Assembly: GCA_002709835.1 (NCBI GenBank) | Contig: PAQX01000068.1 | Location: 1-36,807 of the forward strand | From: Deltaproteobacteria bacterium | Lineage (GTDB): Bacteria; Myxococcota_A; UBA9160; UBA4427 | Reading direction: 5' to 3' | Length of the DNA stretch: 36,807 bases | In this document: one piece after another, positions 7,661-18,103 of the stretch | Layout: the number at the start of each line of letters is the position of its first letter | Numbering within the stretch: the first letter of the stretch is position 1 | Made by a program: the position numbers and the translations under genes | Notes under the pieces: generated by a model | The model's database searches: none | What the model saw: the letters and a program-made list of their open reading frames with translations, nothing else | What the model was told of the DNA's origin: nothing

Positions 7661-8644
7661 ATGAGCCAGAAACGAAGTGCCCTCGGACGCGGACTGGGAG
7701 CGCTGATTTCCAGCCCGCCGCAGGCGGCTGAAGCCCCCGTTGCCTCCTCGCCGCCGGCCGCGCCCGCACTCCCGGATCCGGAAGCGACACCCAATAGTGT
7801 TGACACAAAAAGGAGTATATTAGCGTCGACTTCGAGGGATACAGGCCGCCAAGAGCTCGAAATCGAGGATATCGTTCCTAACCCGGAACAGCCGCGCCGG
7901 GAATTCGACCCCGCAACTCTGCAGCAGCTCGCGGAGTCGATCGGCCAACACGGAGTGCTCCAGCCCGTCGTCGTCCGGCGCGCAGCGCAGGGTTTCGAGC
8001 TCATCATGGGCGAGCGGCGCTTCAGAGCGAGCCAGCTCGCAGGGCGCACGACGATCCCCGCCGTAATCCTCGACGTCGATCCTGATGATCGACTCGAGCT
8101 GGCCATCATCGAGAACGTTCAGCGTCAGGACCTGAACCCCATCGAGCTCGCCCTCGCCTACCAGGCGCTCGCGGATGCGGGCCATACCCAGGACGAGATC
8201 GGCCGGAAGGTTTCGATCGACCGCTCCTCGGTGTCCAACCACATCAGGCTCCTCGACTTGAGCCGCGGCATTCAGAGCGACGTCGAGAACGGCCGGCTCA
8301 GCATGGGCCATGCCAAGGCGCTGCTCGGGGTCGCAGATGTCGAGGTTAGGGAAAGTCTGCGAGCGAAGATCCTGTCGGAGTCCCTCTCCGTTCGGGCTTC
8401 CGAACGCGCTGCCCGCGACCTCAACGGAGGCAGCCGCCGAACTCCGCCGGCCCGAGAACCGAAGACGGGTGCGCCCACGCTCGATCCCGACACCCGGGCC
8501 TACGTCGAGCGGATAGAGCGTCGGCTTCAGACCAAAGTCAGCCTCCACCCTGATTCGTCGGGAGGAGGCCGCCTCGAGATCAACTACTTCAACCTCGAAG
8601 ACCTCGAGCGCCTGGGCCAGATGCTCCTCGGGGAGGAAGGGTGA
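7661..8644 (+). CDS. parB: Chromosome-partitioning protein ParB
   Basis: CTP-dependent DNA clamp that loads at parS and stimulates ParA. The 327 residues contain an N-terminal ALGRGLGALI motif that contacts ParA, a Pro/Ala-rich linker (about 18-62), the ParB/sulfiredoxin-like CTPase domain with the C-motif GERRFRAS (117-124) and ENVQRQDLNPIE, a helix-turn-helix (QDEIGRKVSIDRSSVSNHIR, about 172-191) and a C-terminal dimerisation domain ending LGQMLLGEE. The matching parS-like sites lie 1.8 kb upstream. Codons at 7793-7843 in the linker are AT-rich and rare for this window (AAA, AGG, ATA, TTA), unlike the rest of the gene. The last four bases overlap the bactofilin start. Confidence 0.96.
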   Translation: MSQKRSALGRGLGALISSPPQAAEAPVASSPPAAPALPDPEATPNSVDTKRSILASTSRDTGRQELEIEDIVPNPEQPRREFDPATLQQLAESIGQHGVLQPVVVRRAAQGFELIMGERRFRASQLAGRTTIPAVILDVDPDDRLELAIIENVQRQDLNPIELALAYQALADAGHTQDEIGRKVSIDRSSVSNHIRLLDLSRGIQSDVENGRLSMGHAKALLGVADVEVRESLRAKILSESLSVRASERAARDLNGGSRRTPPAREPKTGAPTLDPDTRAYVERIERRLQTKVSLHPDSSGGGRLEINYFNLEDLERLGQMLLGEEG

Positions 8645-9006
8645 GCGAATCCAGACGGGCCAGACCCGAATCTGCCGCCACGAACCACGCCGATGGCCCC
8701 CCGCTCGTCCCGAGCGAGGGTCTTTTCGAGGGGCAGGTCGCCGTCGTGGGCGAAACGCGCATCGCGGGCGCCGTGATCGGGACCCTCCGCGGCCCCGGAA
8801 CCCTGCGGCTCGACCCCTCCGCCTCGATCGAGGGACCGATCGACTGCGAGACCCTCGAAAGCGCTGGTCTGATCGTCGGGACGGTCCAGGCGCGGGCGCG
8901 GGCGCGCCTGATTGCCGGGAATCACCTAGAGGGGGACGTCGAGGCGCCCGTGCTCGAGGTGGAAGACGACGCAGTCTGGAACGGGAAGGCTCGGATCGGC
9001 TCCTGA
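8641..9006 (+). CDS. Bactofilin family protein
   Basis: Bactofilins are cytoskeletal proteins that polymerise without nucleotide through a right-handed beta-helix. The 121-residue product has the family core (about 27-119) made of short repeated strands with regularly spaced glycine and hydrophobic residues: LFEGQVAVVGETRIAGAVIG, then GTLRLDPSASIEGPIDC, LIVGTVQARARARLIAG and NHLEGDVEAPVLEVEDDA. A disordered N-terminus precedes it. The GTG start overlaps the parB stop (GTGA), so the two genes are translationally coupled. In Myxococcus xanthus bactofilins form a scaffold that positions ParABC, and the parA-parB-bactofilin order here suggests a similar job; that role is inferred. Confidence 0.85.
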   Translation: MSESRRARPESAATNHADGPPLVPSEGLFEGQVAVVGETRIAGAVIGTLRGPGTLRLDPSASIEGPIDCETLESAGLIVGTVQARARARLIAGNHLEGDVEAPVLEVEDDAVWNGKARIGS

Positions 9007-9510
9007 TCCCACCTCCTGCCGCGTCCCGCCCCGAGCCGAGTCGCCCTCCAACCCGCTCGGCAAAAACCGTGTTCCAGCAGCGATTTCAAGGCAGTTCCCT
9101 GGTTGATTCGCGCCCGCGGCGGTGCAAGAATCCGGGCGGCCAGCGACCCGCCTGCCGGTTCCGGTGGGGCGCGTCGCGAGCTCCGGCCCGATCAGTCAAC
9201 AAATCGTTGCGTTTCGTGCGGACACGGTGCGATCGGTTCGAGTTTCGTGGTACCTAACCCACCGAAACCCGGGCCTCCGCGCCGGGGAAGGCGAGCGCTC
9301 CGAACGAGCCTCGCGAGCACTCGACCGCACTCGGAAAAACGAATGCTCGAAGTCGCGAACGCGAGGCAGCAGCCCGGCGCGACCCTCGACCGCGATCGAC
9401 CGGATCGAAGATCGAATCAGAACCAACGGAACGACGACCGCGATGCTCGCCCGAACGAAGCGCCCTCGCGAGTCGAAGTCTGAGCCCAGACCTCACACGA
9501 ATCAACGGGA
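9007..9510. other. Intergenic region before the ATP synthase operon
   Basis: This 504-bp stretch has short open frames on both strands, but none resembles a known protein and none has convincing start signals. GCCGAG near 9033 and CTCGGC near 9054 can pair and are followed by AAAAACC, a possible terminator-like structure after the bactofilin gene. The promoter of the ATP synthase operon should lie here, but I could not identify a clear -35/-10 pair. Confidence 0.4.
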
Positions 9511-10098
9511 ATGCGAAACGTGAAGAGCCTTCCTTCGAAAATCCGAAACCGACGGCCGGTCCGCGCCGCCCTCGTGCTCGCGGCCATGGCATTTGCCTTC
9601 GCCGCGCCTGCGTTCGCGGCCGGCGAGCTGGTCCTGATTCCGGACGCCGAACTCTTCGGTGTGTTCGGACTCGGCGATGGCATTGGCATGCTGTGGGTGA
9701 TGCTCGCCGGCTTCGTCGTGCTGATCTTCCCGCTGAATGCGCTGATGTTCCAGCCGATCTTCCGCGCCCTCGACGAGCGCGACGAGCGCATCCAGGGGGC
9801 GCGCGACCGATCCGCGCAGCTGCAGTCCGAAGCCGATGATGTCCTCGACCGATACGAAACGGCGATCCGAGAGGCGCGCAGCGAATCCGAATCCCAGCGT
9901 CAGACCCAGCTGGCCGCGGCCCGCGACGAGCAGGCCACGCTCACGACTCAGGCGCGCAGTGATGCCGAGCAGGAGCTCGAGCGTGCGCGCGGTGAACTCA
10001 ACCGATCCCTCGACGAAGCCCGCACGACGCTTCGTGCGAGCGCCGACGATCTCGCCACGGCGGCTGCGGAGCAGATCCTCGGTCGGTCCTTGTCCTGA
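9511..10098 (+). CDS. atpF2: ATP synthase F0 subunit b' (b-type stator)
   Basis: Peripheral-stalk subunit that links the membrane F0 sector to the F1 head. The 195-residue product has a hydrophobic N-terminal stretch (about 19-37) ending AAPAFAAGE that looks like a cleavable signal, then a membrane anchor (about 60-77), then FQPIFRALDERDERI and a long charged coiled coil to the end. This is the b/b' layout. It is the first of two consecutive b-like genes, the arrangement seen in many deltaproteobacteria. There is no strong ribosome site; AACGTG follows the ATG region at 9511. Confidence 0.88.
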   Translation: MRNVKSLPSKIRNRRPVRAALVLAAMAFAFAAPAFAAGELVLIPDAELFGVFGLGDGIGMLWVMLAGFVVLIFPLNALMFQPIFRALDERDERIQGARDRSAQLQSEADDVLDRYETAIREARSESESQRQTQLAAARDEQATLTTQARSDAEQELERARGELNRSLDEARTTLRASADDLATAAAEQILGRSLS

Positions 10099-10139
10099 TC
10101 GACGAATCCGCGAGCCCCTTCGAGCGAGCAAAGACTGCG

Positions 10140-10748
10140 ATGAACTTCATGCCCCACAAGATTCGATGGACCGGCCTCCTCCCCGTCCTCGTCGTTCTCT
10201 GCCTGACGCTCTCCGGTGTCGCACACGCCGCCGGTGGCGGGGACGGATACGACCCGGTCACCGAGGCGATCTATCAGGGAATCAATCTCCTGATCATCAT
10301 CGGCCTGATCGGCTACTTCGGACGCGGCCCCATCTCCGAGTTCTTCAAGAGCCGGCGCGACGGGATCCAGACCGACCTCTCCGAAGCTTCCGAGCTGTTG
10401 ACCGCCGCCGAGCTGCGCAACTCCGAACTCCAGCGGAGGCTGGTGGATCTGACGAGCGAGGTCGAAGAGATCCGCGAAGGCGCATCACGCCGCGCGGAAG
10501 AAGAAGCCGAGCGCATCCTCGCCGAAGCCCGCGCGACCGCCGATCGAATCCGCTCCGACGCACAGGCCGCCGTCGACCAGGAACTGCGTCGAGCGCAGGC
10601 CGAACTTCGCGACGAAGCCGCGGAGCTCGCGCTCGAGATCGCCACCAAGAAGCTCACCGATACCGTGAGCGACTCCGACCGTGAGCGCCTGATGGACGAG
10701 TTCATTACCCGCGTCGAGCCGAGTGGCGCCGCGGAAGGAGCGAACTGA
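10140..10748 (+). CDS. atpF: ATP synthase F0 subunit b
   Basis: Second peripheral-stalk subunit. The 202-residue product has a signal-like hydrophobic start (about 11-31, ending GVAHAAG), a membrane segment (about 46-62) followed by RGPISEFFKSRRDGI, and a long coiled coil rich in Ala, Glu and Arg. The ending ATKKLTDTVSDSDRERLMDEFI matches family C-termini that contact delta. It pairs with the b' gene 41 bases upstream, and its TGA overlaps the atpH ATG by one base (TGATG), so the two are coupled. Confidence 0.92.
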   Translation: MNFMPHKIRWTGLLPVLVVLCLTLSGVAHAAGGGDGYDPVTEAIYQGINLLIIIGLIGYFGRGPISEFFKSRRDGIQTDLSEASELLTAAELRNSELQRRLVDLTSEVEEIREGASRRAEEEAERILAEARATADRIRSDAQAAVDQELRRAQAELRDEAAELALEIATKKLTDTVSDSDRERLMDEFITRVEPSGAAEGAN

Positions 10749-11290
10749 TGAAAGGTGGAGCCGCCCACCGTTATGCGAAGGCCCTCTTCGGCCTCGCCCA
10801 GGACGAACGCCGCCACCGCGAAGTCCGCGCCGAGCTCGAGAACCTCGGCTCCGTCTTCGAGGGGAACCGCAACGCTGCGGCCGCGCTGCTTACGCCGATG
10901 CACCCGGCCGACGAGCGCAAGGCTGCGCTCCGCGCGATCGGCGAGGCCGCCAGCGTGAGTCCGCTGGTCCAGAATTTCATCGCCTTCCTGATCGATCAGC
11001 GTCGCCTGATCGATTTCGCCGCCATCGTCGAAGCGTACGGCGAGCTCGCGGATGCCTCGGAAGGCATGGTCACCGCCGAGGTCGTCTCAGCAAGCCCGAT
11101 GGACGACCGCCGCAAGGATCGCCTGCGCCGGGCCCTCTCGGAGCGCACGGGCCAGGAAGTCCGCCTCGAGATCGAGGTCGACCCGACCTTGATCGGCGGC
11201 GCGATCGCCAAGGTCGGCGACCTCGTCTTCGACGGCAGCCTGCGCACCCAGCTCGGGCAGCTCCGGAACACGCTTACGAAGTCGGCCTGA
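10748..11290 (+). CDS. atpH: ATP synthase F1 subunit delta
   Basis: Stalk subunit joining the b/b' dimer to the top of the alpha-beta hexamer. The 180-residue product starts with the conserved RYAKALFGLAQ and has the C-terminal signature LIGGAIAKVGDLVFDGSLRTQLGQL, at normal family length. The ATG overlaps the atpF stop by one base. Confidence 0.95.
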   Translation: MKGGAAHRYAKALFGLAQDERRHREVRAELENLGSVFEGNRNAAAALLTPMHPADERKAALRAIGEAASVSPLVQNFIAFLIDQRRLIDFAAIVEAYGELADASEGMVTAEVVSASPMDDRRKDRLRRALSERTGQEVRLEIEVDPTLIGGAIAKVGDLVFDGSLRTQLGQLRNTLTKSA

Positions 11291-11389
11291 GCCGCTTCGC
11301 TCTATATCTACCCAGCTACCCAATTCACCGCATCCGAAGCCGCAATGAGCCCGGACACGGAACTAACCCCTAAGAAGGGATCCAGATAA

Positions 11390-12949
11390 ATGGACATCAA
11401 GCCCGGAGAGATCACAGACATCCTCAAGCGGGAGATCAAGGACTACGATCGCGAGATCGACGTCGCCGAGACCGGCACGGTCCTGAACGCCGGTGACGGC
11501 ATCGCCCGCGTGTACGGCCTGGACAACGCCCTCGCCGGCGAGCTGGTCGAATTCGACGGCGGCCTGCGAGGCATGGTCCTGAACCTCGAAGAAGACAACG
11601 TCGGCGTCGCGATCATGGGCTCGGGCCGTGGCGTGAAGGAAGGCGACCTCGTGCGGCGCACGGGCCGCATCATCGAGGTTCCCGTCGGCGATGCGCTGCT
11701 CGGCCGCGTGGTCGACGCCCTCGGCGTGCCGATCGATGGCCAGGGCCCGATCGAAGCCGAAGCCACCCGTCAGGTCGAGCTGAAGGCACCGGGCATCGTG
11801 GCGCGAAAGTCCGTCGACGAATCCATGGCGACGGGCATCAAGGCCGTCGATGCGATGGTTCCAATCGGCCGCGGACAGCGCGAGCTCATCATCGGGGACC
11901 GCCAGACGGGCAAGACCGCGATCGCGATCGACACGATCATCAACCAGAAGGGCAAGGACGTGATCTGCGTCTACGTCGCGACTGGACAGAAGCAGTCGAC
12001 CGTCGCCCAGGTCACGGACAAGCTGAAGCAGCACGGCGCGATGGACTACACGATCGTCGTCGCAGCGACGGCGTCGGATCCGGCCCCGCTCCAGTACATC
12101 TCGCCCTATACGGGCGTGACGATGGCCGAGCACTTCGGTCACAACGGGAAACACGTCCTCATCGTCTACGATGATCTCTCCAAGCAGGCCGTGGCGTATC
12201 GCCAGCTGTCGCTCCTCCTCCGCCGGCCGCCGGGCCGCGAGGCGTACCCGGGCGACGTCTTCTACGTCCACTCGCGCCTCCTCGAGCGCGCCTGCAAGCT
12301 ATCCGACGATCTCGGCGGCGGTTCGATCACGGCGCTGCCGATCATCGAGACCCAGGGCGGCGACGTCTCCGCGTACATTCCGACCAACGTGATTTCGATC
12401 ACGGACGGTCAGATCTTCCTCGAGACCGACCTCTTCAACTCGGGCGTCCGTCCGGCGATCAACGTCGGCCTCTCGGTGTCCCGCGTGGGCGGGGCCGCTC
12501 AGGAAAAGGCCACGAAGTCGGTCGCCGGTCAGCTGAAGCTGAACCTTGCGCAGTACCGCGAGATGGCGGCCTTCGCCCAGTTCGGTTCGGATCTCGACGC
12601 CGCGACCCAGGAGCAGCTCGCCAACGGTGAGCGCCAGACGGAGATCCTCAAGCAGGGTCAGTACTCGCCGCTCGCGATGGAAGAGCAGGTCGTCTCGATC
12701 TACGCCTCGACTCCACAGCCCGAGAACGATCGCCCCTCCTGGATCCGCCAGCTCGAGCTCAGCGACATCCTCCGCTACGAGAGCGAGATGCTCGATTGGA
12801 TGCGCTCCAACAAGAGCGACATCCTCGGGGAGATCAAGAGCAGCGGGAAATTCGATGACGCGACCGAGCAGAAGCTGATCGCGGCCCTCGACGAGTTCGC
12901 CGACATCTTCCAGCCCACCGCTAGCAAGACGTCGACCGAGGCTGCCTAA
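11390..12949 (+). CDS. atpA: ATP synthase F1 subunit alpha
   Basis: Non-catalytic nucleotide-binding subunit of the F1 hexamer. The 519-residue product shows the N-terminal beta-barrel with [15 protein letters not shown], the Walker A motif GDRQTGKTA at residues 169-177, [12 protein letters not shown], a Walker B region [11 protein letters not shown], and the arginine-finger segment [10 protein letters not shown]. Length is normal. A ribosome site around AAGAAGGGAT precedes the ATG. It follows atpH after 99 bases and precedes atpG by two bases. Confidence 0.98.
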   Translation: MDIKPGEITDILKREIKDYDREIDVAETGTVLNAGDGIARVYGLDNALAGELVEFDGGLRGMVLNLEEDNVGVAIMGSGRGVKEGDLVRRTGRIIEVPVGDALLGRVVDALGVPIDGQGPIEAEATRQVELKAPGIVARKSVDESMATGIKAVDAMVPIGRGQRELIIGDRQTGKTAIAIDTIINQKGKDVICVYVATGQKQSTVAQVTDKLKQHGAMDYTIVVAATASDPAPLQYISPYTGVTMAEHFGHNGKHVLIVYDDLSKQAVAYRQLSLLLRRPPGREAYPGDVFYVHSRLLERACKLSDDLGGGSITALPIIETQGGDVSAYIPTNVISITDGQIFLETDLFNSGVRPAINVGLSVSRVGGAAQEKATKSVAGQLKLNLAQYREMAAFAQFGSDLDAATQEQLANGERQTEILKQGQYSPLAMEEQVVSIYASTPQPENDRPSWIRQLELSDILRYESEMLDWMRSNKSDILGEIKSSGKFDDATEQKLIAALDEFADIFQPTASKTSTEAA

Positions 12950-12951
12950 CA

Positions 12952-13827
12952 GTGGCGAATCTTCGCGACATCAAGCGACGCATCGTCAGCGTCCAGTCGA
13001 CGCAGAAGATCACGTCCGCCATGAAGATGGTGGCCGCGGCGAAGCTTCGACGAGCGCAGGAGGCGATCGAGAACGCGCGGCCCTACGCCACGCGGATGCG
13101 CTCGACCCTCGAGGAGGTCTCCAAGGGCTCCCTCGACGAGGGTCACCCGCTCCTCGACGTCCACGACGAGCGCAAGAGCCTCGAGCTGATCGTGATCACC
13201 TCCGATCGCGGCCTCGCAGGGGCGTTCAATTCGGCGGTGCTAAAGGAAGCCGACGCCCTCCTCGCGGAGCGCGAAGGTGAGTTCGAGAAGGGCGGTCTGA
13301 CGCTGCTGGGCAAGAAGGCGGGGGAGTATTTCTCTCGCCGTCGCCCGAGCCAGATCAATCACTCCGCGCCGATCGACGGGGACGTCGATTATCCGCAGGC
13401 AGCGGACGTGGCCCGTGAGCTCGCGAGACGGTACGCGTCGGGCGACCTCGACGAGGTCGTGCTCATCTTCAGCGAGTTCGTCTCGACGATGACGCAGAAG
13501 CCGGTCCGCGCTCAGCTGCTGCCCTTCACGCCGCCCGAGGCGGAAGAGGGCGCCGAGAGCGAGGATGTCGGTGGCTACGAGATCGAGCCCGATCCCGAAG
13601 CACTGCTCAAGGCCCTCGTGCCGAAGGCGGTCGAGATCGAAGTGTTCCGGGCGTTGCTCGAGAACCAGGCCGGCGAGCACGCTGCGCGGATGACCGCGAT
13701 GGAAGCCGCGACGAAGAACACGGAAGAGCTGATCGAGAAGCTCACCCTCGAATACAACCGCGCGCGTCAAGCTGCGATTACCGGCGAACTCGTCGAGATC
13801 GTGACTGGCGCACAGGCGCTCGAGTAA
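12952..13827 (+). CDS. atpG: ATP synthase F1 subunit gamma
   Basis: Central rotor shaft that turns inside the alpha-beta hexamer. The 291-residue product begins ANLRDIKRRIVSVQSTQKIT, has SDRGLAGAFN in the middle and ends with NRARQAAITGELVEIVTGA, the diagnostic gamma start and end helices. The start is GTG at 12952, two bases after the atpA stop, so translation is probably coupled. Confidence 0.97.
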   Translation: MANLRDIKRRIVSVQSTQKITSAMKMVAAAKLRRAQEAIENARPYATRMRSTLEEVSKGSLDEGHPLLDVHDERKSLELIVITSDRGLAGAFNSAVLKEADALLAEREGEFEKGGLTLLGKKAGEYFSRRRPSQINHSAPIDGDVDYPQAADVARELARRYASGDLDEVVLIFSEFVSTMTQKPVRAQLLPFTPPEAEEGAESEDVGGYEIEPDPEALLKALVPKAVEIEVFRALLENQAGEHAARMTAMEAATKNTEELIEKLTLEYNRARQAAITGELVEIVTGAQALE

Positions 13828-15306
<1,479 letters not shown>

Positions 15307-15330
15307 TCGGAGATCGGAAGGAATTCGAAC

Positions 15331-15738
15331 GTGGCAATCGAACTCGTCGTTGTGACGCCCGAAGGCGAAGCGCTTTCGGAGACCGTTCAGCAGGTCGTTC
15401 TCCCTGGCGAAGCCGGGGAGTTCGGTGTGCTCGAGAGCCATGAGCGGTTCTTGACGCCGCTGCAGCTCGGCCCGATGGAGATCATCCGCGACTCGGGCAA
15501 CGAGTGGGCGGCGATCACCAGCGGCTTCGCCGAGGTGGATGGGACGCGATGCGTCGTGCTCGTCGACTCCTGCACTCTCGCGAGCGCCGTCGATGCGGGC
15601 GCCGTCGAGTCGGCGAAGGCCGAGGCGGACGGGCAGCTCTCTTCGCTCCCGGACGACGAAGCGAACGCCGGTGAGCGTGCGCGCCTCGAAGGCGTCGTGG
15701 CGCGGGCGGAGCTCGAACTCGACGTGGCCAGCCGCTGA
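15331..15738 (+). CDS. atpC: ATP synthase F1 subunit epsilon
   Basis: Rotor subunit at the base of the gamma shaft; its C-terminal helices can inhibit ATP hydrolysis. The 135-residue product has the N-terminal beta-sandwich motifs VVTPEGEALSETVQQVVLPG and EFGVLESHERFLTPLQLG and a helical C-terminal part (about 85-135). The GTG at 15331 is preceded by GGAAGGAA. It is the last subunit gene of the operon; a and c (atpB, atpE) are not in the window. Confidence 0.95.
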   Translation: MAIELVVVTPEGEALSETVQQVVLPGEAGEFGVLESHERFLTPLQLGPMEIIRDSGNEWAAITSGFAEVDGTRCVVLVDSCTLASAVDAGAVESAKAEADGQLSSLPDDEANAGERARLEGVVARAELELDVASR

Positions 15739-15803
15739 GCACGCCGGACGGACCCGAGCCCGCGAGGCTGAAGGTCCACCGCGACCGCTATCCGGGGCGG
15801 GCC

Positions 15804-16592
15804 GTGTTCGACACGGCGGTCTCGCACGCCATGCTTCGCGACGTGGCCACCGGTGTGCGCGGAGAAAGCCTGCGTCTCTATGCTCCGGACGACGCCCTGC
15901 TTTTTTCAAGCCTCGATGCGCGCCGACCGGGGTACCCGCGCGCCATCGATCTCGCGCGTGAGGCTGGCTACGAACCGGTGACCCGTCTCGCCGGAGGACA
16001 CGCGGCGGTGTTTCTGCGCGAGAGTGTCGCCTTCGCCTGGGCCTCCGCTGATCCCACTGCGCATCTGCACATCCAGCCGCGCTTCGAGCGCCTGACCGGT
16101 TGGATCGTCGACGCGCTTCAACGTCTCGGGCTCGATGCGCGCGTGGGTGAAGTCCCAGGCGAGTACTGCCCCGGCGAGTACAGCGTGAACATCGGCGGCA
16201 AGGTCAAGGTCATGGGCGTCGGCCAGCGCGTCATCCGTGGCGGCGCTCACGTAGGCGGCGTGCTCACGGTCGGACAGACGGCCCCTTTGCGCGAGATCCT
16301 TATTCCCGTGTACGAAGCCCTCGAGCTCGAATTCCGCCCCGAGACGGCCGGCGGTGTCGCAGACTACGATGCGGGCCTGACGCCGAACCGGGTGATCAGC
16401 GCGCTGATCGAGGCCGTGGAAGCCACCGGCTTCACCTGCGAATCGGCGACCTTCGACGAGGGACTCGAAAGCGCCGCCGAGGCGCTCGTCCCCCTGCACG
16501 GCGCCCGGCCGGTCCGAAACCCCGGTGCCGCCCTCCGCGCGGCCAGCGGCGGCAAGGCGATCCTGAACCCGGGCGCAGAGCCGGATTCATGA
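15804..16592 (+). CDS. Lipoate-protein ligase A / biotin ligase fold family protein
   Basis: Probable member of the BPL_LplA_LipB family, which attaches or transfers lipoyl, octanoyl or biotinyl groups. The 262-residue product carries the fold's signature around GEYSVNIGGKVKVMGVGQR, with a lysine-containing GGKVKVMG loop, followed by RGGAHVGGVLTV. FDTAVSHAMLRD near the N-terminus and LAGGHAAVFL match earlier strands of the fold. The GTG at 15804 is the first start after an in-frame stop at 15768. It lies 65 bases after atpC on the same strand. The exact acyl donor (free lipoate, octanoyl-ACP or other) cannot be told from sequence alone. Confidence 0.75.
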   Translation: MFDTAVSHAMLRDVATGVRGESLRLYAPDDALLFSSLDARRPGYPRAIDLAREAGYEPVTRLAGGHAAVFLRESVAFAWASADPTAHLHIQPRFERLTGWIVDALQRLGLDARVGEVPGEYCPGEYSVNIGGKVKVMGVGQRVIRGGAHVGGVLTVGQTAPLREILIPVYEALELEFRPETAGGVADYDAGLTPNRVISALIEAVEATGFTCESATFDEGLESAAEALVPLHGARPVRNPGAALRAASGGKAILNPGAEPDS

Positions 16593-16665
16593 CCGCCTCG
16601 TTCTTCGCGCTGACGAACCGGGAGCGGTGTGTTTCCTTTCGCGATTCCCACCCTTGGAGCTCTCG

Positions 16666-17162
16666 ATGATTCGTCCCGTTTCACTACGCCCCCTGCTCTT
16701 CGCGGCCCTTGTGATCACGCTCGTGATCGCGCCCGCCACGTTCGTCTCCGCGGATGACCACGAGGGGGTCAGGCCCGGATCGAGTACCGACAGAAGCTGA
16801 TGTCGGCGATCGGGACGAACATGGGCGCGATCGGAGACATCCTGAAGAATCAGCTGGACGTGCCCGGCGGCGTGGCGAACCACGCGAACCAGATGGCCGA
16901 CGCAGCCGCCCTGATCGCCCCGGCCTTCAAGAAGCAGCTCGCCGAGGGCGCGACGGACGCCAAGGTCGAGATCTGGAGCGACTGGACCGGATTCGAAAAG
17001 GCGATCGAGGATTACGAATCCGCCGCGCGGGCGCTCGCCGCCGCCGCCGCGAGCGGAGACGCAGGTGCAACGGGCAAGGCGATGCGCGGACTCGGCAAGA
17101 GCTGCGGTGGATGTCACAAGCCCTACCGCAAGCCCAAGGAAGATTCCTACAAGAACCAGTAG
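16666..17162 (+). pseudogene. Cytochrome c' family protein, interrupted by a one-base frameshift
   Basis: Periplasmic monoheme cytochrome of the c' type. From the ATG at 16666 (GGAG ends seven bases before it) the frame gives a clear signal peptide, MIRPVSLRPLLFAALVITL followed by FVSADDHEG. It then goes out of frame and stops at the TGA covering 16799-16801. The mature domain continues in the next frame: ARIEYRQKLMSAIGTNMGAI, through FKKQLAEGATDAKVEIW, to the heme site SCGGCHKPY near the C-terminus. Joining the two needs one extra base, most simply a sixth G in the run at 16764-16768. The ATG at 16800 alone would give a 120-residue protein with no signal peptide, so no heme attachment. This is either a real pseudogene or a homopolymer sequencing error. 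Confidence 0.75.
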
Positions 17163-17170
17163 TGCTCCCC

Positions 17171-18091
17171 GTGCGAACGCGATCCTTCCTGCTCGGCGTT
17201 CTGGTCTTCATCGCGCTGCTCGTCGGTCATGGGGCCCAGGCAAACGAGGCCGCGCGTGCTCTCGATGCGATCGCAGCGGACGTCGAGCGTGGCGCGAGGG
17301 TCTTCCGTTCGACCGGGGGCTGCACCTGTCACACGAACTATCCCGGCGAGGGGCCGAACGCGCCGGAGCTCGCGGGCGGCCGTGCGATGGAGACCCCCTT
17401 CGGTGTCTTCTACAGCACCAACATCACGCCGGATCGCGAGACCGGAATCGGCGAATGGTCGAACGCCGATTTCGCGCGGGCGATGCGCGAAGGGCTCTCG
17501 CCGGAAGGGCAGCATTACTTCCCCACCTTCCCCTATCCGTCTTTCTCCGGCCTGACGGACCAGGACATCATCGATCTCTTCGCGTACATCCAGTCGCGTC
17601 CGGCCGACCGCCGAGAGAACCGTGCGCCCGAGGCGCCCTTGCCCTTCTCCTGGCGTGGCTCCGTGGCGGGGTGGAAGCTGGTGAACTTCACGCCAAAGGT
17701 CTTCGACGACGCGCCCGGTCGAAGCGAAGCCTGGGCCCGAGGCCGCTATCTCGTCGAGGCGGCGGCGCATTGCGGCGAATGCCATACGCCGCGGACTCTG
17801 TCGGGCGGCCTCGATGGTTCGATGGCGCTCGCGGGTTCGGTCGAAGGGCCAGAGGGTCAACTCGCGCCGAACATCACGCCCCACGAAGAGACGGGGATCG
17901 GTGACTGGTCGAAGGCCGATCTCGTCTGGTATCTGCAGATGGGCCTCAAGCCCGATGGCGACGATACGCAGGGACTGATGTCCGAGGTGATCGAGCACGG
18001 CTACGCCGAGCTGCCGGCGAGCGACCTCGAGGCGATGGCCGAGTATCTCGCGACCGTGCCGTCGATCGAGAACCGCGTGAAGGCGCCTTGA
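17171..18091 (+). CDS. Diheme c-type cytochrome, first heme motif irregular
   Basis: Probable periplasmic electron-transfer protein with two cytochrome c domains, like the cytochrome subunits of periplasmic dehydrogenases. A signal peptide (MRTRSFLLGVLVFIALLVGH, cleaved near GAQA-NEA) precedes domain 1 (about 25-150) and domain 2 (about 175-306). Domain 2 has a regular CGECH motif. Domain 1 has GGCTCHTNY, that is C-x-C-H, one residue short of CxxCH, although the rest of the domain (NITPDRETGIGEWS) is well kept. Both domains repeat the NITP-ETGIG-W pattern. The start could be GTG at 17171 or GTG at 17162, which overlaps the previous stop. It probably forms an electron-transfer pair with the upstream cytochrome c'. 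Confidence 0.85.
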   Translation: MRTRSFLLGVLVFIALLVGHGAQANEAARALDAIAADVERGARVFRSTGGCTCHTNYPGEGPNAPELAGGRAMETPFGVFYSTNITPDRETGIGEWSNADFARAMREGLSPEGQHYFPTFPYPSFSGLTDQDIIDLFAYIQSRPADRRENRAPEAPLPFSWRGSVAGWKLVNFTPKVFDDAPGRSEAWARGRYLVEAAAHCGECHTPRTLSGGLDGSMALAGSVEGPEGQLAPNITPHEETGIGDWSKADLVWYLQMGLKPDGDDTQGLMSEVIEHGYAELPASDLEAMAEYLATVPSIENRVKAP

Positions 18092-18103
18092 GAGGCGACG
18101 CGC

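Noticed and set aside
7800..7821. TTGACA followed by TATATT inside parB as an internal promoter
   Set aside because: The spacing is only 10 bp, far from the 17 bp needed for a sigma70 promoter. The rare-codon island itself is kept as a finding.
16755..16800. Programmed frameshifting in the cytochrome c' gene
   Set aside because: There is no slippery heptamer, pseudoknot or SD-like stimulator that I can see. A simple indel in a G run explains it better.
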